Source of the DNA: Candidatus Gastranaerophilales bacterium
GTDB lineage: Bacteria; Cyanobacteriota; Vampirovibrionia; Gastranaerophilales; Gastranaerophilaceae
Direction: 5' to 3'
Length of the DNA: 57,743 nt
NCBI GenBank assembly: GCA_900769645.1
Contig: CAAGHI010000078.1
Span: 1-57,743, forward strand
Positions 26,066-34,808 of this stretch are shown here, one piece after another. Both the position numbers and the translations under genes were made by a program. The notes beneath the pieces are model-generated. The model did no database searches. It saw nothing but the letters and a program-made list of their open reading frames with translations, and was not told where the DNA came from. Numbering within the stretch: position 1 is the stretch's first letter; the number at the start of each line of letters is the position of its first letter.

Positions 26066-27601
26066 ATGGTAAATAAAGTTACAACTGCAACCGTAATAGG
26101 GCTTGATGCATATAATGTGTCGGTGGAAACTGATGTATTGAACGGAATTCCGGCGTTTTCAATCGTTGGGTTACCTGATACGGCAATAAATGAGGCTCGT
26201 GACAGAGTTCGTTCTGCAATTAAAAACTCTGGCTTTACATTCCCAGCTAAAAAGGTTGTAATCAATCTTGCGCCGGCGGATTTGAAGAAAGAAGGTTCAA
26301 TTTTCGATCTCCCGATTGCAGTCGGACTTCTTGTAGAAGAAGAGGTTTTGGCTGAGGAAAAACTCAAAGATTTTGCTTTTATCGGCGAACTTTCTCTGGA
26401 TGGCTCTTTGCGTGGTGTGACGGGTGTTTTACCATTGATTTTGGGATTAAAATCACATGGTATAAAAAATGTTTTTGTTCCGAAAATTAATGCGTCAGAA
26501 GCTGCTCTTGCCGGTGATGTCAATATTTTTGGGGTAAATTGTCTTTGTGACGTCGTTAATCATTTTGCGGATTCAAAAATTACACCGACTACAATTGATA
26601 TCCAAAACTATTTGGAAGAAGGTGCAAAGCAAGATTATCTCTACGATTTTAAAGATGTAAAAGGTCAACAAAAAGCGAAAAAAGCACTGGAAATTGCAGC
26701 CGGAGGTGGGCATAATATGCTTATGATTGGCTCCCCTGGGTCTGGGAAAACGCTTATGGCAAAGTGTTTTGCATCAATTTTGCCACCATTGGAACTTCAA
26801 GAAGCGCTTGAATTGACAAAGATTTACAGTATTTCTGGGCTTTTGTCGCCAGATGAGCCACTTATGACAAAACGACCATTCCGTGCAGTTCACCACACGG
26901 CTTCTGCAAACGGAATTATTGGTGGTGGCACAATGCCAAAACCTGGGGAAATTACGCTTGCGCACCGTGGAGTTTTGTTTTTGGACGAAATGGTTGAGTT
27001 TCCACGGAATGTTTTGGAGGCCCTCAGACAACCGCTTGAAGATGGTGAAATTGTTATTTCAAGGGCCAAGCATTCGATTAAATATCCTGCAAAATTTATG
27101 CTTTTAGGGGCGATGAATCCTTGTCCTTGTGGATATTTGGGCGACAAGCAAAAACAGTGTACTTGTTCAGAATTCCAGATAAGCCGCTACCAATCAAGAC
27201 TTTCTGGTCCGTTGCTTGATAGAATTGATTTGCAAGTGGAAGTTCCTCGTTTGACATCAGAAGAGTTATTGAATATAGAACCGGCGACTGAATCTTCGGC
27301 TGATATTCGAAAACGTGTTATAAAAGCTCGAAAAATTCAGGCTGAACGCTACAAAAACGATGGGATTTTGACGAACTCAGAATTAACATCAAAACTAATC
27401 AAAAAATATTGTCAAATCGATGCTCAATCAGCAGCTTTGCTAAAAACAGCGATTGTTAAATATCAACTCTCGGGCAGACGTTACGACAGAGTTCTAAAAC
27501 TTGCACGTACGATTGCGGATTTGGATAGTTCTGAAAATATCAAGCAAATTCACCTTATGCAGGCTTTGCAATACAGAATGTCTAATTTCCTGTCAAATTA
27601 A
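26066..27601 (+). CDS. comM: YifB/ComM-family Mg-chelatase-like AAA ATPase
   Basis: This 511-residue protein has the N-terminal ChlI-like domain (VETDVLNGIPAFSIVGLPDTAINEARDRVRSA), Walker A (GSPGSGKTLMAK), Walker B (LFLDEMVEF), the cysteine-rich MNPCPCGYLGD and the C-terminal sequence of the family (YQLSGRRYDRVLKLARTIADL). ComM is a hexameric helicase that promotes branch migration during natural transformation. Its presence, with pilus genes in the window, allows natural competence but does not show it. Its 3' end overlaps the convergent chromate transporter gene by 20 bases. Confidence 0.93.
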   Translation: MVNKVTTATVIGLDAYNVSVETDVLNGIPAFSIVGLPDTAINEARDRVRSAIKNSGFTFPAKKVVINLAPADLKKEGSIFDLPIAVGLLVEEEVLAEEKLKDFAFIGELSLDGSLRGVTGVLPLILGLKSHGIKNVFVPKINASEAALAGDVNIFGVNCLCDVVNHFADSKITPTTIDIQNYLEEGAKQDYLYDFKDVKGQQKAKKALEIAAGGGHNMLMIGSPGSGKTLMAKCFASILPPLELQEALELTKIYSISGLLSPDEPLMTKRPFRAVHHTASANGIIGGGTMPKPGEITLAHRGVLFLDEMVEFPRNVLEALRQPLEDGEIVISRAKHSIKYPAKFMLLGAMNPCPCGYLGDKQKQCTCSEFQISRYQSRLSGPLLDRIDLQVEVPRLTSEELLNIEPATESSADIRKRVIKARKIQAERYKNDGILTNSELTSKLIKKYCQIDAQSAALLKTAIVKYQLSGRRYDRVLKLARTIADLDSSENIKQIHLMQALQYRMSNFLSN

Positions 27602-28118
27602 AAAATCCGGCAACGAGTCCGACAAGTGCTGATACCGCAATATAAAACAGAGGATCACGTTTTTCTCTGATGCTTGCGATGAAAAGTCCGATTAGCAAAA
27701 ACATTCCGAAAAAGTTAATATTGTTTATGAACATATCAACGCCAACTGCAGCCAAAAGCCCACAACCAGCCGGTTTTAAGGTGTAAATTACGGATTGGAC
27801 ATATTTGTTTTCTTTAAATTTGTCCAAAAGCTTGGAAATGATGATTATCAAGATTAAAGATGGAAGCATAACAGCGGTTGTTGCGACAAACGCACCGGAA
27901 ATTCCGCCAGTTGTAAAACCCGCAAAAGTCGCTACATTCACACCGATTGGCCCTGGGGTGATTGATGATACGGCAATCATATCGGCTAATTGCTTTGTGG
28001 TATACCATTTTTGAACATTTGCTATATGGTACAAAAACGGCAATGTTGCATAGCCTCCGCCATAAGAAAATAGTCCGATATGGAAAAATTCTAAAAACAA
28101 TTTTAAATATATCAGCAT
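27582..28118 (-). CDS. chrA: Chromate transporter, half-size subunit
   Basis: This 178-residue membrane protein has the CHR domain (FFHIGLFSYGGGYATLPFL, then DMIAVSSITPGPIGVNVATFAG) and about five or six hydrophobic segments. Short CHR proteins occur as pairs of opposite membrane topology, and the partner is the gene directly upstream (shared base at 28118). Long ChrA exports chromate; the natural substrate of the short pairs is often unclear. Confidence 0.88.
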   Translation of the reverse strand: MLIYLKLFLEFFHIGLFSYGGGYATLPFLYHIANVQKWYTTKQLADMIAVSSITPGPIGVNVATFAGFTTGGISGAFVATTAVMLPSLILIIIISKLLDKFKENKYVQSVIYTLKPAGCGLLAAVGVDMFINNINFFGMFLLIGLFIASIREKRDPLFYIAVSALVGLVAGFFNLTGN

Positions 28119-28675
28119 TATTTTTTGCCTCCATATTCAATATTTTTCTGAACTTGTAGCCACAAGCCGATGAAAATTGCAAGGATTATAAGTCCAGCAG
28201 GCGGTGCCTTAAACACTCCGGACAAGATGAATGTGAGAAAAAACATTCCGCATGAAAACTTGTCTACGACGCTTTTTCTCCACATTTCTTTCACCGCAAG
28301 ATAAATCAAAATCATAACCGCAATTCCGACACCCCAAAAGATGCTTTGGACAAATTGCATTTTTACAACTTGCTCTAAAATTCTAGCAATAATGATTATG
28401 GAAACAAAAGCCGGCATTACAAGCCCAATTGTTGCCGTGAAAGCTCCGGCTGTTCCTCTGAGTCTGTAACCTGTGAACATTGCAGTGTTTGCGGCAATAA
28501 TCCCCGGAACACTTTGGCTTAGTGCGTAATATTCGCACAACGTGTCGTCGTCAATCCAATGCTTTTTGTCAACGAGCTCTGATTGCAAAAGTGGTAAAAT
28601 TACGTATCCACCGCCGAGTAGCAAGGTTCCAACTTTGAAAAATGTTTTGAAAATCTGGTACAATGATTTTTCCAT
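28118..28675 (-). CDS. chrA: Chromate transporter, half-size subunit
   Basis: This 185-residue CHR-domain protein (FKVGTLLLGGGYVILPLLQSEL, YALSQSVPGIIAANTAMFTGYRLRG) is paralogous to the next gene and overlaps it by one base, so the two are made together. TATAAT (28682-28687) ends six bases before the ATG and there is no ribosome site. Confidence 0.88.
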   Translation of the reverse strand: MEKSLYQIFKTFFKVGTLLLGGGYVILPLLQSELVDKKHWIDDDTLCEYYALSQSVPGIIAANTAMFTGYRLRGTAGAFTATIGLVMPAFVSIIIIARILEQVVKMQFVQSIFWGVGIAVMILIYLAVKEMWRKSVVDKFSCGMFFLTFILSGVFKAPPAGLIILAIFIGLWLQVQKNIEYGGKK

Positions 28676-28737
28676 AAGTTAATTATACAATAAACAAAAT
28701 ATTACTTAGTTGGTATACAAATCGCTTTAGCTATTCT

Positions 28738-28857
28738 AGTCATTCTGAAAGAATAGAAGATTAGCCTGAACGATTAGTGAAGGCTTAATATTCTTGCTAT
28801 TCAGAATCTATTATCCAATAAAATAGACTCCGGATTGCAGTCCGGAGTGACAGTTTC
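28738..28857 (-). repeat. Dispersed palindromic repeat, family A (inverted copy)
   Basis: The reverse complement nearly equals 5650-5768, including gaatattaagccttcac and taatcgttcaggctaatc. The ends are the ACTCCGGA hairpin and the ttcagaatgac motif. Confidence 0.85.
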
Positions 28858-28904
28858 AGAGTGAAAAATTTCACTTAACACAATTTTTGTCAATAAATTA
28901 ATCC

Positions 28905-29252
28905 CTACAAATAAATATTTTTCAAATGTTCAATTTTAATCTCTGGTTTTAGGGTAATTCCGATTACGTCAATTCGAAAATCTTTGACTTTGTGTTCCGC
29001 CAAATAATATTGAACACCTTGTTTGATATGTTCATATTTTGTTTTCGTAATCGCTTCTGTCGGAGTGCCAAAAGCGGCTGTGGTACGAGTTTTTACTTCA
29101 ACAAAAACAACTGTCTTTTTGTATTGTGCAATAATATCAATTTCGCAAAATCTGGAATAGTGCTTGTTGCGCTCCAAAATTTTATAGCCGTTTCTTTCTA
29201 AGAACCGACAAGCCAAGTCCTCACCTGCGTTTCCACGTTTTTTGTTATCCAT
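28905..29252 (-). CDS. YraN/UPF0102 family nuclease-fold protein
   Basis: This 115-residue protein has the family core: GNAGEDLACRFLERNGYKILERN, then EIDIIAQYKKTVVFVEVKTR with the D-x-n-ExK nuclease active-site layout. The role in cells is not settled; it is likely a DNA-binding or DNA-repair protein. It starts inside the queF stop (TAATG), so translation is coupled. Confidence 0.92.
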   Translation of the reverse strand: MDNKKRGNAGEDLACRFLERNGYKILERNKHYSRFCEIDIIAQYKKTVVFVEVKTRTTAAFGTPTEAITKTKYEHIKQGVQYYLAEHKVKDFRIDVIGITLKPEIKIEHLKNIYL

Positions 29253-30145
29253 TATTGCTTAATTGTTCCTCGTGCAAATTTTGTAACATCATTTAGTGCT
29301 GAAACCCACTCTGGAGTGCAGTTTTTGCTCCAACGAGAAGGGCAAATATCTATTCCACCACGTCTTGTGTATAACGCGCAAACAAAAAGCTCATCGCCCT
29401 CGTCAAGCAAGTCATAGAGCCTTTTGAAAATCATTTCGCAACACTCTTCATGGAAATGAAATTCTGAGCGAAATGATGTCAGGTATTTTACAAGATTTCC
29501 TTCTTTTATGTGTTTTTTTGATTTGTAGTATAAGAACAAATCGCCAAAATCCGGCTGGTGCGTGACTCTACAGTTTGAACGCAGCGAATCGAAAGTTAAA
29601 AAATATTCCTTCGTTTCATTTGTTTGCTCTATCGTTAAAACTTCCGGAGCTTCTTTAAATTTGTCAATTTTCAGCTCTTTTTCATCGACAAATTGCATAA
29701 TGTTTTGAAAATTCTCGAAAATGTTGATTTTAGCTGTATTATTGTCTATAAAATTGGCTTCAACTTGGGTTTGAAGTCGTTCAGACAAATCATGTTCAAT
29801 CTTGTTTTTGCAAATTTCAAGACACTCTTTAATAGAGTTGCCAAATCTGCTCATATTAAAAGAATTCAGGTATAATTTTAAAGATTTTGATTCGACCAAA
29901 AATTTGCTATTTGGAGAATATTTCAACTTCAATAGTCTTGTGACGGGCACGCCGTTTTTGCTCATTGCGGAAAATTCGTAAGCGTGCCAAATATCCCAGC
30001 CAATGAATGGAAGGGCTTTACTGTTCAAATTATATTGTTTTCGATTTTCTTCTCTCGGAATAGCAACCAAAAGCGAAGGATCGTAATTTTCGCTCCCAGC
30101 AACTTTTTTGCCTAAAAATTTTGATGCAATTTCGTCTGTTTTCAT
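29252..30145 (-). CDS. queF: NADPH-dependent 7-cyano-7-deazaguanine (preQ0) reductase, long form
   Basis: This 297-residue enzyme is the two-lobed (YqcD-like) QueF. It reduces preQ0 to preQ1 in queuosine tRNA modification. The NADPH-motif ESKSLKLYLNSFN lies in the first half, and the catalytic cysteine and aspartate lie in SNCRVTHQPDFGD. No preQ1 riboswitch is seen upstream: TAAACT is six bases before the ATG, leaving no leader. Other queuosine genes are not in the window. Confidence 0.94.
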   Translation of the reverse strand: MKTDEIASKFLGKKVAGSENYDPSLLVAIPREENRKQYNLNSKALPFIGWDIWHAYEFSAMSKNGVPVTRLLKLKYSPNSKFLVESKSLKLYLNSFNMSRFGNSIKECLEICKNKIEHDLSERLQTQVEANFIDNNTAKINIFENFQNIMQFVDEKELKIDKFKEAPEVLTIEQTNETKEYFLTFDSLRSNCRVTHQPDFGDLFLYYKSKKHIKEGNLVKYLTSFRSEFHFHEECCEMIFKRLYDLLDEGDELFVCALYTRRGGIDICPSRWSKNCTPEWVSALNDVTKFARGTIKQ

Positions 30146-30258
30146 AAGTGTAGTTTAGCATGAAAAAATATTTTGCAAATTGTAAATTTACATGAAAAAT
30201 AGGCTAGACGGCTATCGAAAATAGAGTTATGCTAGAAAAAGAAAGAGAGGAAGTATTT

Positions 30259-30302
30259 ATGAAAATTCTTGGATTAAAAAGTGCCGTCGGGGGGGGGGCA
30301 TG
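30259..30302 (+). promoter_or_regulatory. SD-led start with G10 tract upstream of a prepilin gene
   Basis: AGAGAGGAAG precedes an ATG at 30259 that opens MKILGLKSAV. A run of ten G follows at 30289-30298. With ten G this frame stops at 30319; with eight or eleven it would join the prepilin frame at 30300. Confidence 0.6.
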
Positions 30303-31082
30303 CGCTTCGGATTTACTTTAGCTGAAGTATTGATTACTTTGGGGATTATTGGGGTTGTTGCGGCAATGACATTGCCGGTCTTGATTAATGATTATAAAGC
30401 AAAATCTTTATCAGAACAGTTAAAAGTTTCTTATTCTTTGTTAAGTCAAGGATATGCCAAAATGTTGGCAGACGATGAAACTACAGATTTTAGGACATCT
30501 TCTTATGCTAGTATGTTGGAAGATGCAAATCTTTTAGAAGAAGATGAAATAAAATTAATGGAAAAATATTTTAAAGTTACTGTTGCTGTGCCATACGCTC
30601 AACAAGTAAAAGAGGGTTGGCCTGCTGGTGGTACAAAATATTCAGGTGCAATTTGTGAAAAATGGGTCGGAAAAGGTTCAACTTGGTATTTAAAAGGCCG
30701 TAAGCAATGCGAGGGCACACGTCAAAATGTATATCGATTAAGTAATGGTGCTCTTGTCAGAAGTGGCTTTTTTATGTATTATTATCCAAATAAAGAAAAT
30801 AGAGGACATATTAAACAAATTATTGCGGAATTGACAGTTGATGTAAATGGCGAAAAAGGACCAAATACATTTGGAGAAGATGTATTTTTGTTTGTGGTTG
30901 GGCAAGATGGAAAACTTTATCCTATGTACGGAACAGATTTAGCTTATTATATGGAAGTTGCGTATAATAAAGATTTTAACAATGTTTATTATTTACGCTC
31001 TGGAACGGATACTTGTAAAACGGGCAATGGAAAGACTTGTGCAGCTGCAGTTTTAGAACATAATTTTAAAATCAATTACTAA
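30300..31082 (+). CDS. Type IV prepilin-like protein
   Basis: This 260-residue protein has a class III prepilin start: MRFG followed by FTLAEVLITLGIIGVVAAMTLP, with glycine at -1, phenylalanine at +1, glutamate at +5 and one hydrophobic helix. PilD-type peptidase should cut after the glycine and methylate the phenylalanine. The globular part has four cysteines that may form disulfides, and is larger than a typical major pilin, so it may be a minor pilin or pseudopilin. It has no ordinary ribosome site at its own ATG, only the G-run; the good site belongs to the ATG at 30259, which is out of frame by one base. Confidence 0.85.
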   Translation: MRFGFTLAEVLITLGIIGVVAAMTLPVLINDYKAKSLSEQLKVSYSLLSQGYAKMLADDETTDFRTSSYASMLEDANLLEEDEIKLMEKYFKVTVAVPYAQQVKEGWPAGGTKYSGAICEKWVGKGSTWYLKGRKQCEGTRQNVYRLSNGALVRSGFFMYYYPNKENRGHIKQIIAELTVDVNGEKGPNTFGEDVFLFVVGQDGKLYPMYGTDLAYYMEVAYNKDFNNVYYLRSGTDTCKTGNGKTCAAAVLEHNFKINY

Positions 31083-31251
31083 TATTTGCGGGAATAACCC
31101 GCCATATTTGTTTTTGCATTTCAATACGGAGTGCTTACGACTCATTATTTTTCAATCCCAATTTGTAAAGATTATTTTAAAATTTCCATAAAAAATGTGT
31201 TTGTGATACAATATTAGCAACAGCTTAGACTTGGAAGAGAAAGGGATTGAA

Positions 31252-33816
31252 ATGAGCAATCAACAAAATATGTTTGCAGATGGGAAAATCGTTCCTGTTA
31301 ATATCAGAGAAGAGATGAAACGTTCATATATCGACTATGCGATGAGTGTAATTGTCGGACGTGCACTGCCTGATGTTAGAGATGGCTTGAAACCGGTACA
31401 CAGACGTATTTTGTATGCTATGAACGAACTTGGCATGACGCCCGACAAGCCGTTTAAGAAATGTGCCCGTATTGTTGGTGAAGTTCTTGGTAAATATCAC
31501 CCACACGGTGATACAGCGGTTTATGAAGCTTTGGTTCGTATGGCACAAGATTTCTCTACAAGGTATTTGACAGTTGACGGTCACGGAAACTTTGGTTCTG
31601 TCGACGGTGACGGTGCAGCCGCAATGAGGTATACAGAGGCAAGAATGCATAAGATTACTCAGTCTATGCTTGCTGATATTGATTGCGAAACAGTTGAATT
31701 TGAACCGAACTTTGACGGTTCGTTGCAAGAACCGTCTGTTTTGCCGGTAAGACTTCCAATGCTTTTGTTGAACGGTTGTTCAGGTATCGCTGTTGGTATG
31801 GCAACAAATATTCCGCCTCATAACCTTTGCGAAATCGTTGACGGTACAATTGCATTGATTGACAATCCGAATATTTCTATTCCAGAATTGATGGAATATG
31901 TAAAAGGTCCTGACTTCCCGACTGCCGCAACAATTATCGGTTTGAACGATATTAAACAGGCTTATGAAACAGGTCGTGGCTCTATCAAAATGCAAGCTGT
32001 TGCAAATTTTGAAGAAATTGCAGGAGGAAACGGTCGTCAAACTCGTACAGCAATCGTTGTAACCGAAATTCCTTATCAGGTAAACAAAGCAGCTTTGATT
32101 GAAAAAATTGCTGAACTTGTTAAAGATCAAAGAATTACCGGAATTTCTGATATTCGAGATGAGTCCGACAGAGAAGGTATGCGTATCGTAATTGAACTTA
32201 AACGTGATGCAAAACCTGATGTTGTTAAAAATAATTTGTTCAAGTTCACTCAATTAGCAACTACTTTTGGTGTAAATATGCTTGCACTTTGTGGCAAGCA
32301 GCCTAGATTGATGAACTTGTTTGAAGTTCTTTCAGAATTCGTTGAACACAGGGTTGAAATTGTTACAAGACGTACAATTTTCTTCTTGAAAAAGGCAAAA
32401 ATCAGAGCTCATATTTTGGCAGGTTTGATTATTGCGTTGGGTTCAATTGATGAAGTTATTGAACTTATCAAAAAATCTAAAACTACAGATGATGCAAGAA
32501 CCGGTTTGATGAGCAGATTTGGACTTGATGTTGACCAATCTAATGCGATTTTGGAAATGCAATTGAGAAGATTGACAGGATTGGAACAAGACAAGGTTAA
32601 AGCAGAATACGACGAACTTGTTAAGAAAATTGCTGAATACGAAGAAATTCTTGCAAGTCGTCAAAAAATTCTTGATATCATCAAAAAAGAATTGCTTGAG
32701 GACAAAGAAAAATACGGCGACGACAGAAAAACTCAAATCTTGCCGGAGCAAGGTGAAGTTACAATCGAAGACTTGACTCCAAACACTCCAATGGCAGTAT
32801 TTATCACTCACCAAGGATATTTGAAACGTATTTCTCTTGATACGTTTGAACGTCAAAATCGTGCAACTCGTGGTAAATCAGGTATTAAAACTAAGGAAGA
32901 TGATGATATTCAGCACTTCTTTACAGCAATGATGCATGATAAAGTATTGTTCTTCTCATCTAAGGGAACTGTTTATAGCTTGAGCGTTTACGACTTCCCA
33001 GAAGGTGGACGTCAGTCTAAGGGCTTGCCGATTGTAAATGTTCTTCCAATCGATCAAGATGAAAGAATTACGGCAGTTGTACCTGTAAGCAACTTCTCAC
33101 ACGATTTGAACTTGATTATGTTGACTAAGAAAGGATATATTAAACGTATTGAATTAGACAACTTCTCAAATATCAGAAGAAACGGTATTATCGCAATCGG
33201 TTTGGAAGAAGGCGATGAACTTAACTGGGTAAAACTTGCTTCCGCAAGAGATGAAATCATTATCGGAACATCTTGTGGTATGGCAATCAGATTCCCGATT
33301 GAAGATTTGAGACCTTTGGGAAGAAGTGCTAGAGGTGTAACTTCAATGAAGTTGAGAACAGGCGATGAACTTGTTGGTTGCGATATTGTTCCAAGAGATT
33401 ATGACGCAGATTTGTTGGTTGTAACATCTGATGGCTTTGGTAAACGTACAAAATTGTCAGAATTCAGAAGCCAAAATAGAGGCGGAATTGGTTTGATTGC
33501 AACTAAGTTTAAATCAACTTCATCAAAACTTGTTGCATTGACTATCGTAAAAGAATCAGATGATATTATGATGGTTACTGCAAACGGAGTTGTGACAAGA
33601 TTGAATGCCGGTTCAATTTCTCGTCAGGGACGTCCGGCAACAGGTGTAAGAGCTCAAAACTTGACAGACAATGACACTGTTGTATCAGTAAACAAAATCT
33701 TAAATCCTGATGAAGATGAAACAGTTAAAAAGGACGTAGCTGCAATGGACGCAGCAGAGGCTGAGTCTAACGTTGCTCAAACAAGTTTGTTAGACGACGG
33801 TAACAAGGCTGAATAA
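31252..33816 (+). CDS. gyrA: DNA gyrase subunit A
   Basis: This 854-residue type II topoisomerase subunit has the breakage-reunion domain with catalytic tyrosine 127 (AAAMRYTEARM) and the quinolone region HPHGDTAVYE. Threonine 88 and glutamate 92 occupy the positions of E. coli S83 and D87, a natural variant in many bacteria. The C-terminal beta-pinwheel has several GxxxR/K blades, including the GyrA-box-like RQSKGLP (Q-R-x-x-x-G-G is not exact). I chose the ATG at 31252, with AAAGGG upstream, over a TTG seven codons earlier. gyrB is not here. Confidence 0.95.
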   Translation: MSNQQNMFADGKIVPVNIREEMKRSYIDYAMSVIVGRALPDVRDGLKPVHRRILYAMNELGMTPDKPFKKCARIVGEVLGKYHPHGDTAVYEALVRMAQDFSTRYLTVDGHGNFGSVDGDGAAAMRYTEARMHKITQSMLADIDCETVEFEPNFDGSLQEPSVLPVRLPMLLLNGCSGIAVGMATNIPPHNLCEIVDGTIALIDNPNISIPELMEYVKGPDFPTAATIIGLNDIKQAYETGRGSIKMQAVANFEEIAGGNGRQTRTAIVVTEIPYQVNKAALIEKIAELVKDQRITGISDIRDESDREGMRIVIELKRDAKPDVVKNNLFKFTQLATTFGVNMLALCGKQPRLMNLFEVLSEFVEHRVEIVTRRTIFFLKKAKIRAHILAGLIIALGSIDEVIELIKKSKTTDDARTGLMSRFGLDVDQSNAILEMQLRRLTGLEQDKVKAEYDELVKKIAEYEEILASRQKILDIIKKELLEDKEKYGDDRKTQILPEQGEVTIEDLTPNTPMAVFITHQGYLKRISLDTFERQNRATRGKSGIKTKEDDDIQHFFTAMMHDKVLFFSSKGTVYSLSVYDFPEGGRQSKGLPIVNVLPIDQDERITAVVPVSNFSHDLNLIMLTKKGYIKRIELDNFSNIRRNGIIAIGLEEGDELNWVKLASARDEIIIGTSCGMAIRFPIEDLRPLGRSARGVTSMKLRTGDELVGCDIVPRDYDADLLVVTSDGFGKRTKLSEFRSQNRGGIGLIATKFKSTSSKLVALTIVKESDDIMMVTANGVVTRLNAGSISRQGRPATGVRAQNLTDNDTVVSVNKILNPDEDETVKKDVAAMDAAEAESNVAQTSLLDDGNKAE

Positions 33817-33856
33817 TAGTAGCAAGGTACGATTTTTCGCACCTGTTCAATATAAT

Positions 33857-33892
33857 TAAAAGTCCCTTGCGATTATTACAAGGGACTTTTTT
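33857..33892 (+). terminator. Terminator of gyrA
   Basis: AAAAGTCCCTTG-N9-CAAGGGACTTTTTT, a perfect 12-base stem with a T-run. Confidence 0.9.
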
Positions 33893-33902
33893 ATATTCCG
33901 GT

Positions 33903-34766
33903 TTAAACATTTTGTTTTTTGTCACTTCCGCCTAGAGAAGAAAGAACCCATAGACCTAATGCGACACCTGCGGCACCAAGTCCCCATTTGGTTGGGTTTT
34001 TCTCAACAGATGCTTTGAGAGATTTCCACCAACCTTCTGCTGATTCTCCAATTTTCCCAGCTTGTTCTTTGGCTGTTTCTGCCACTTGTCCGGAGGTGTT
34101 GTTTTTTTCAAGAATGTGGTAATCTATCTTGAGGTCATTGGCAACTGTCGGCGTAGGTTTGCCCAACATTTGAGCATAAGTTTCTCCATTTGCGTGTGGA
34201 TAAATTTGGGCATTTTTTGGAGAAACGCTAAGTGGGACAGAGGCTGTAGTTGTTGTGTTTCCATTTGGGATATGAGGCTGTGGAGTTGCTGTAGCATGCG
34301 GTGTTTGAGTAGGTGTTTTTACTACCGATTGTGATAATTCAGGAGCTCTGTTCCCAAGTGGTTCAACATTTCTTAATTCTTCTAATGTGCCTCCTGTATA
34401 AGTATCTACAACCCCAGCTGCATATCGTTGTCTTGTATGTTGCACTGCTTGCTTTTTCGCATTTTCTGCAATTCTTTGTGCTGCAATTTCATCAGCTTTT
34501 ACAACTCCAGATTTTGGAGGTTTGTGATAAGTTACTCCGTGTTCTTGTGCATATTTAGTATAAGTTCGTACGGGTTGTAGCCCTGCATTGTTATTTGTAA
34601 TTTGAACTGTATCTTGTGCAAGTGGTTTTAAATTAGTGGCATTATTCTTTTCAATGTTTGCTAAAAACTTTTCTGCTTGTTCCTTTGTATAAAACGCCCT
34701 TGCAGGTCCGCCTTGTGGTTTGACTTGATATAAGCCATTCAATAATTCTGTGATGCTTATTCCCAT
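33903..34766 (-). CDS. Tail-anchored protein with an IYP..YA.ML motif
   Basis: This 287-residue protein is not in a family I know. It is polar and low in complexity in the middle, with a single hydrophobic helix at the C-terminus (about 261-280) ahead of a short charged end. The motif IYPHANGETYAQML (about 187-200) matches IYPTADGAKYARML in the next gene, so the two are related by a shared module. It lies 42 bases downstream of that gene on the same strand. Confidence 0.65.
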   Translation of the reverse strand: MGISITELLNGLYQVKPQGGPARAFYTKEQAEKFLANIEKNNATNLKPLAQDTVQITNNNAGLQPVRTYTKYAQEHGVTYHKPPKSGVVKADEIAAQRIAENAKKQAVQHTRQRYAAGVVDTYTGGTLEELRNVEPLGNRAPELSQSVVKTPTQTPHATATPQPHIPNGNTTTTASVPLSVSPKNAQIYPHANGETYAQMLGKPTPTVANDLKIDYHILEKNNTSGQVAETAKEQAGKIGESAEGWWKSLKASVEKNPTKWGLGAAGVALGLWVLSSLGGSDKKQNV

Positions 34767-34808
34767 AATTTTCCCTTTTTAACCTTTCCTTTTATTCCTG
34801 TATATTTA

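Noticed and set aside
30146..30240. preQ1 riboswitch ahead of queF
   Set aside because: The -10 element is six bases from the start codon, leaving no leader, and no aptamer sequence is seen.
31324..31728. Minus-strand frames inside gyrA
   Set aside because: They are mirror frames of a strongly conserved gene without ribosome sites.
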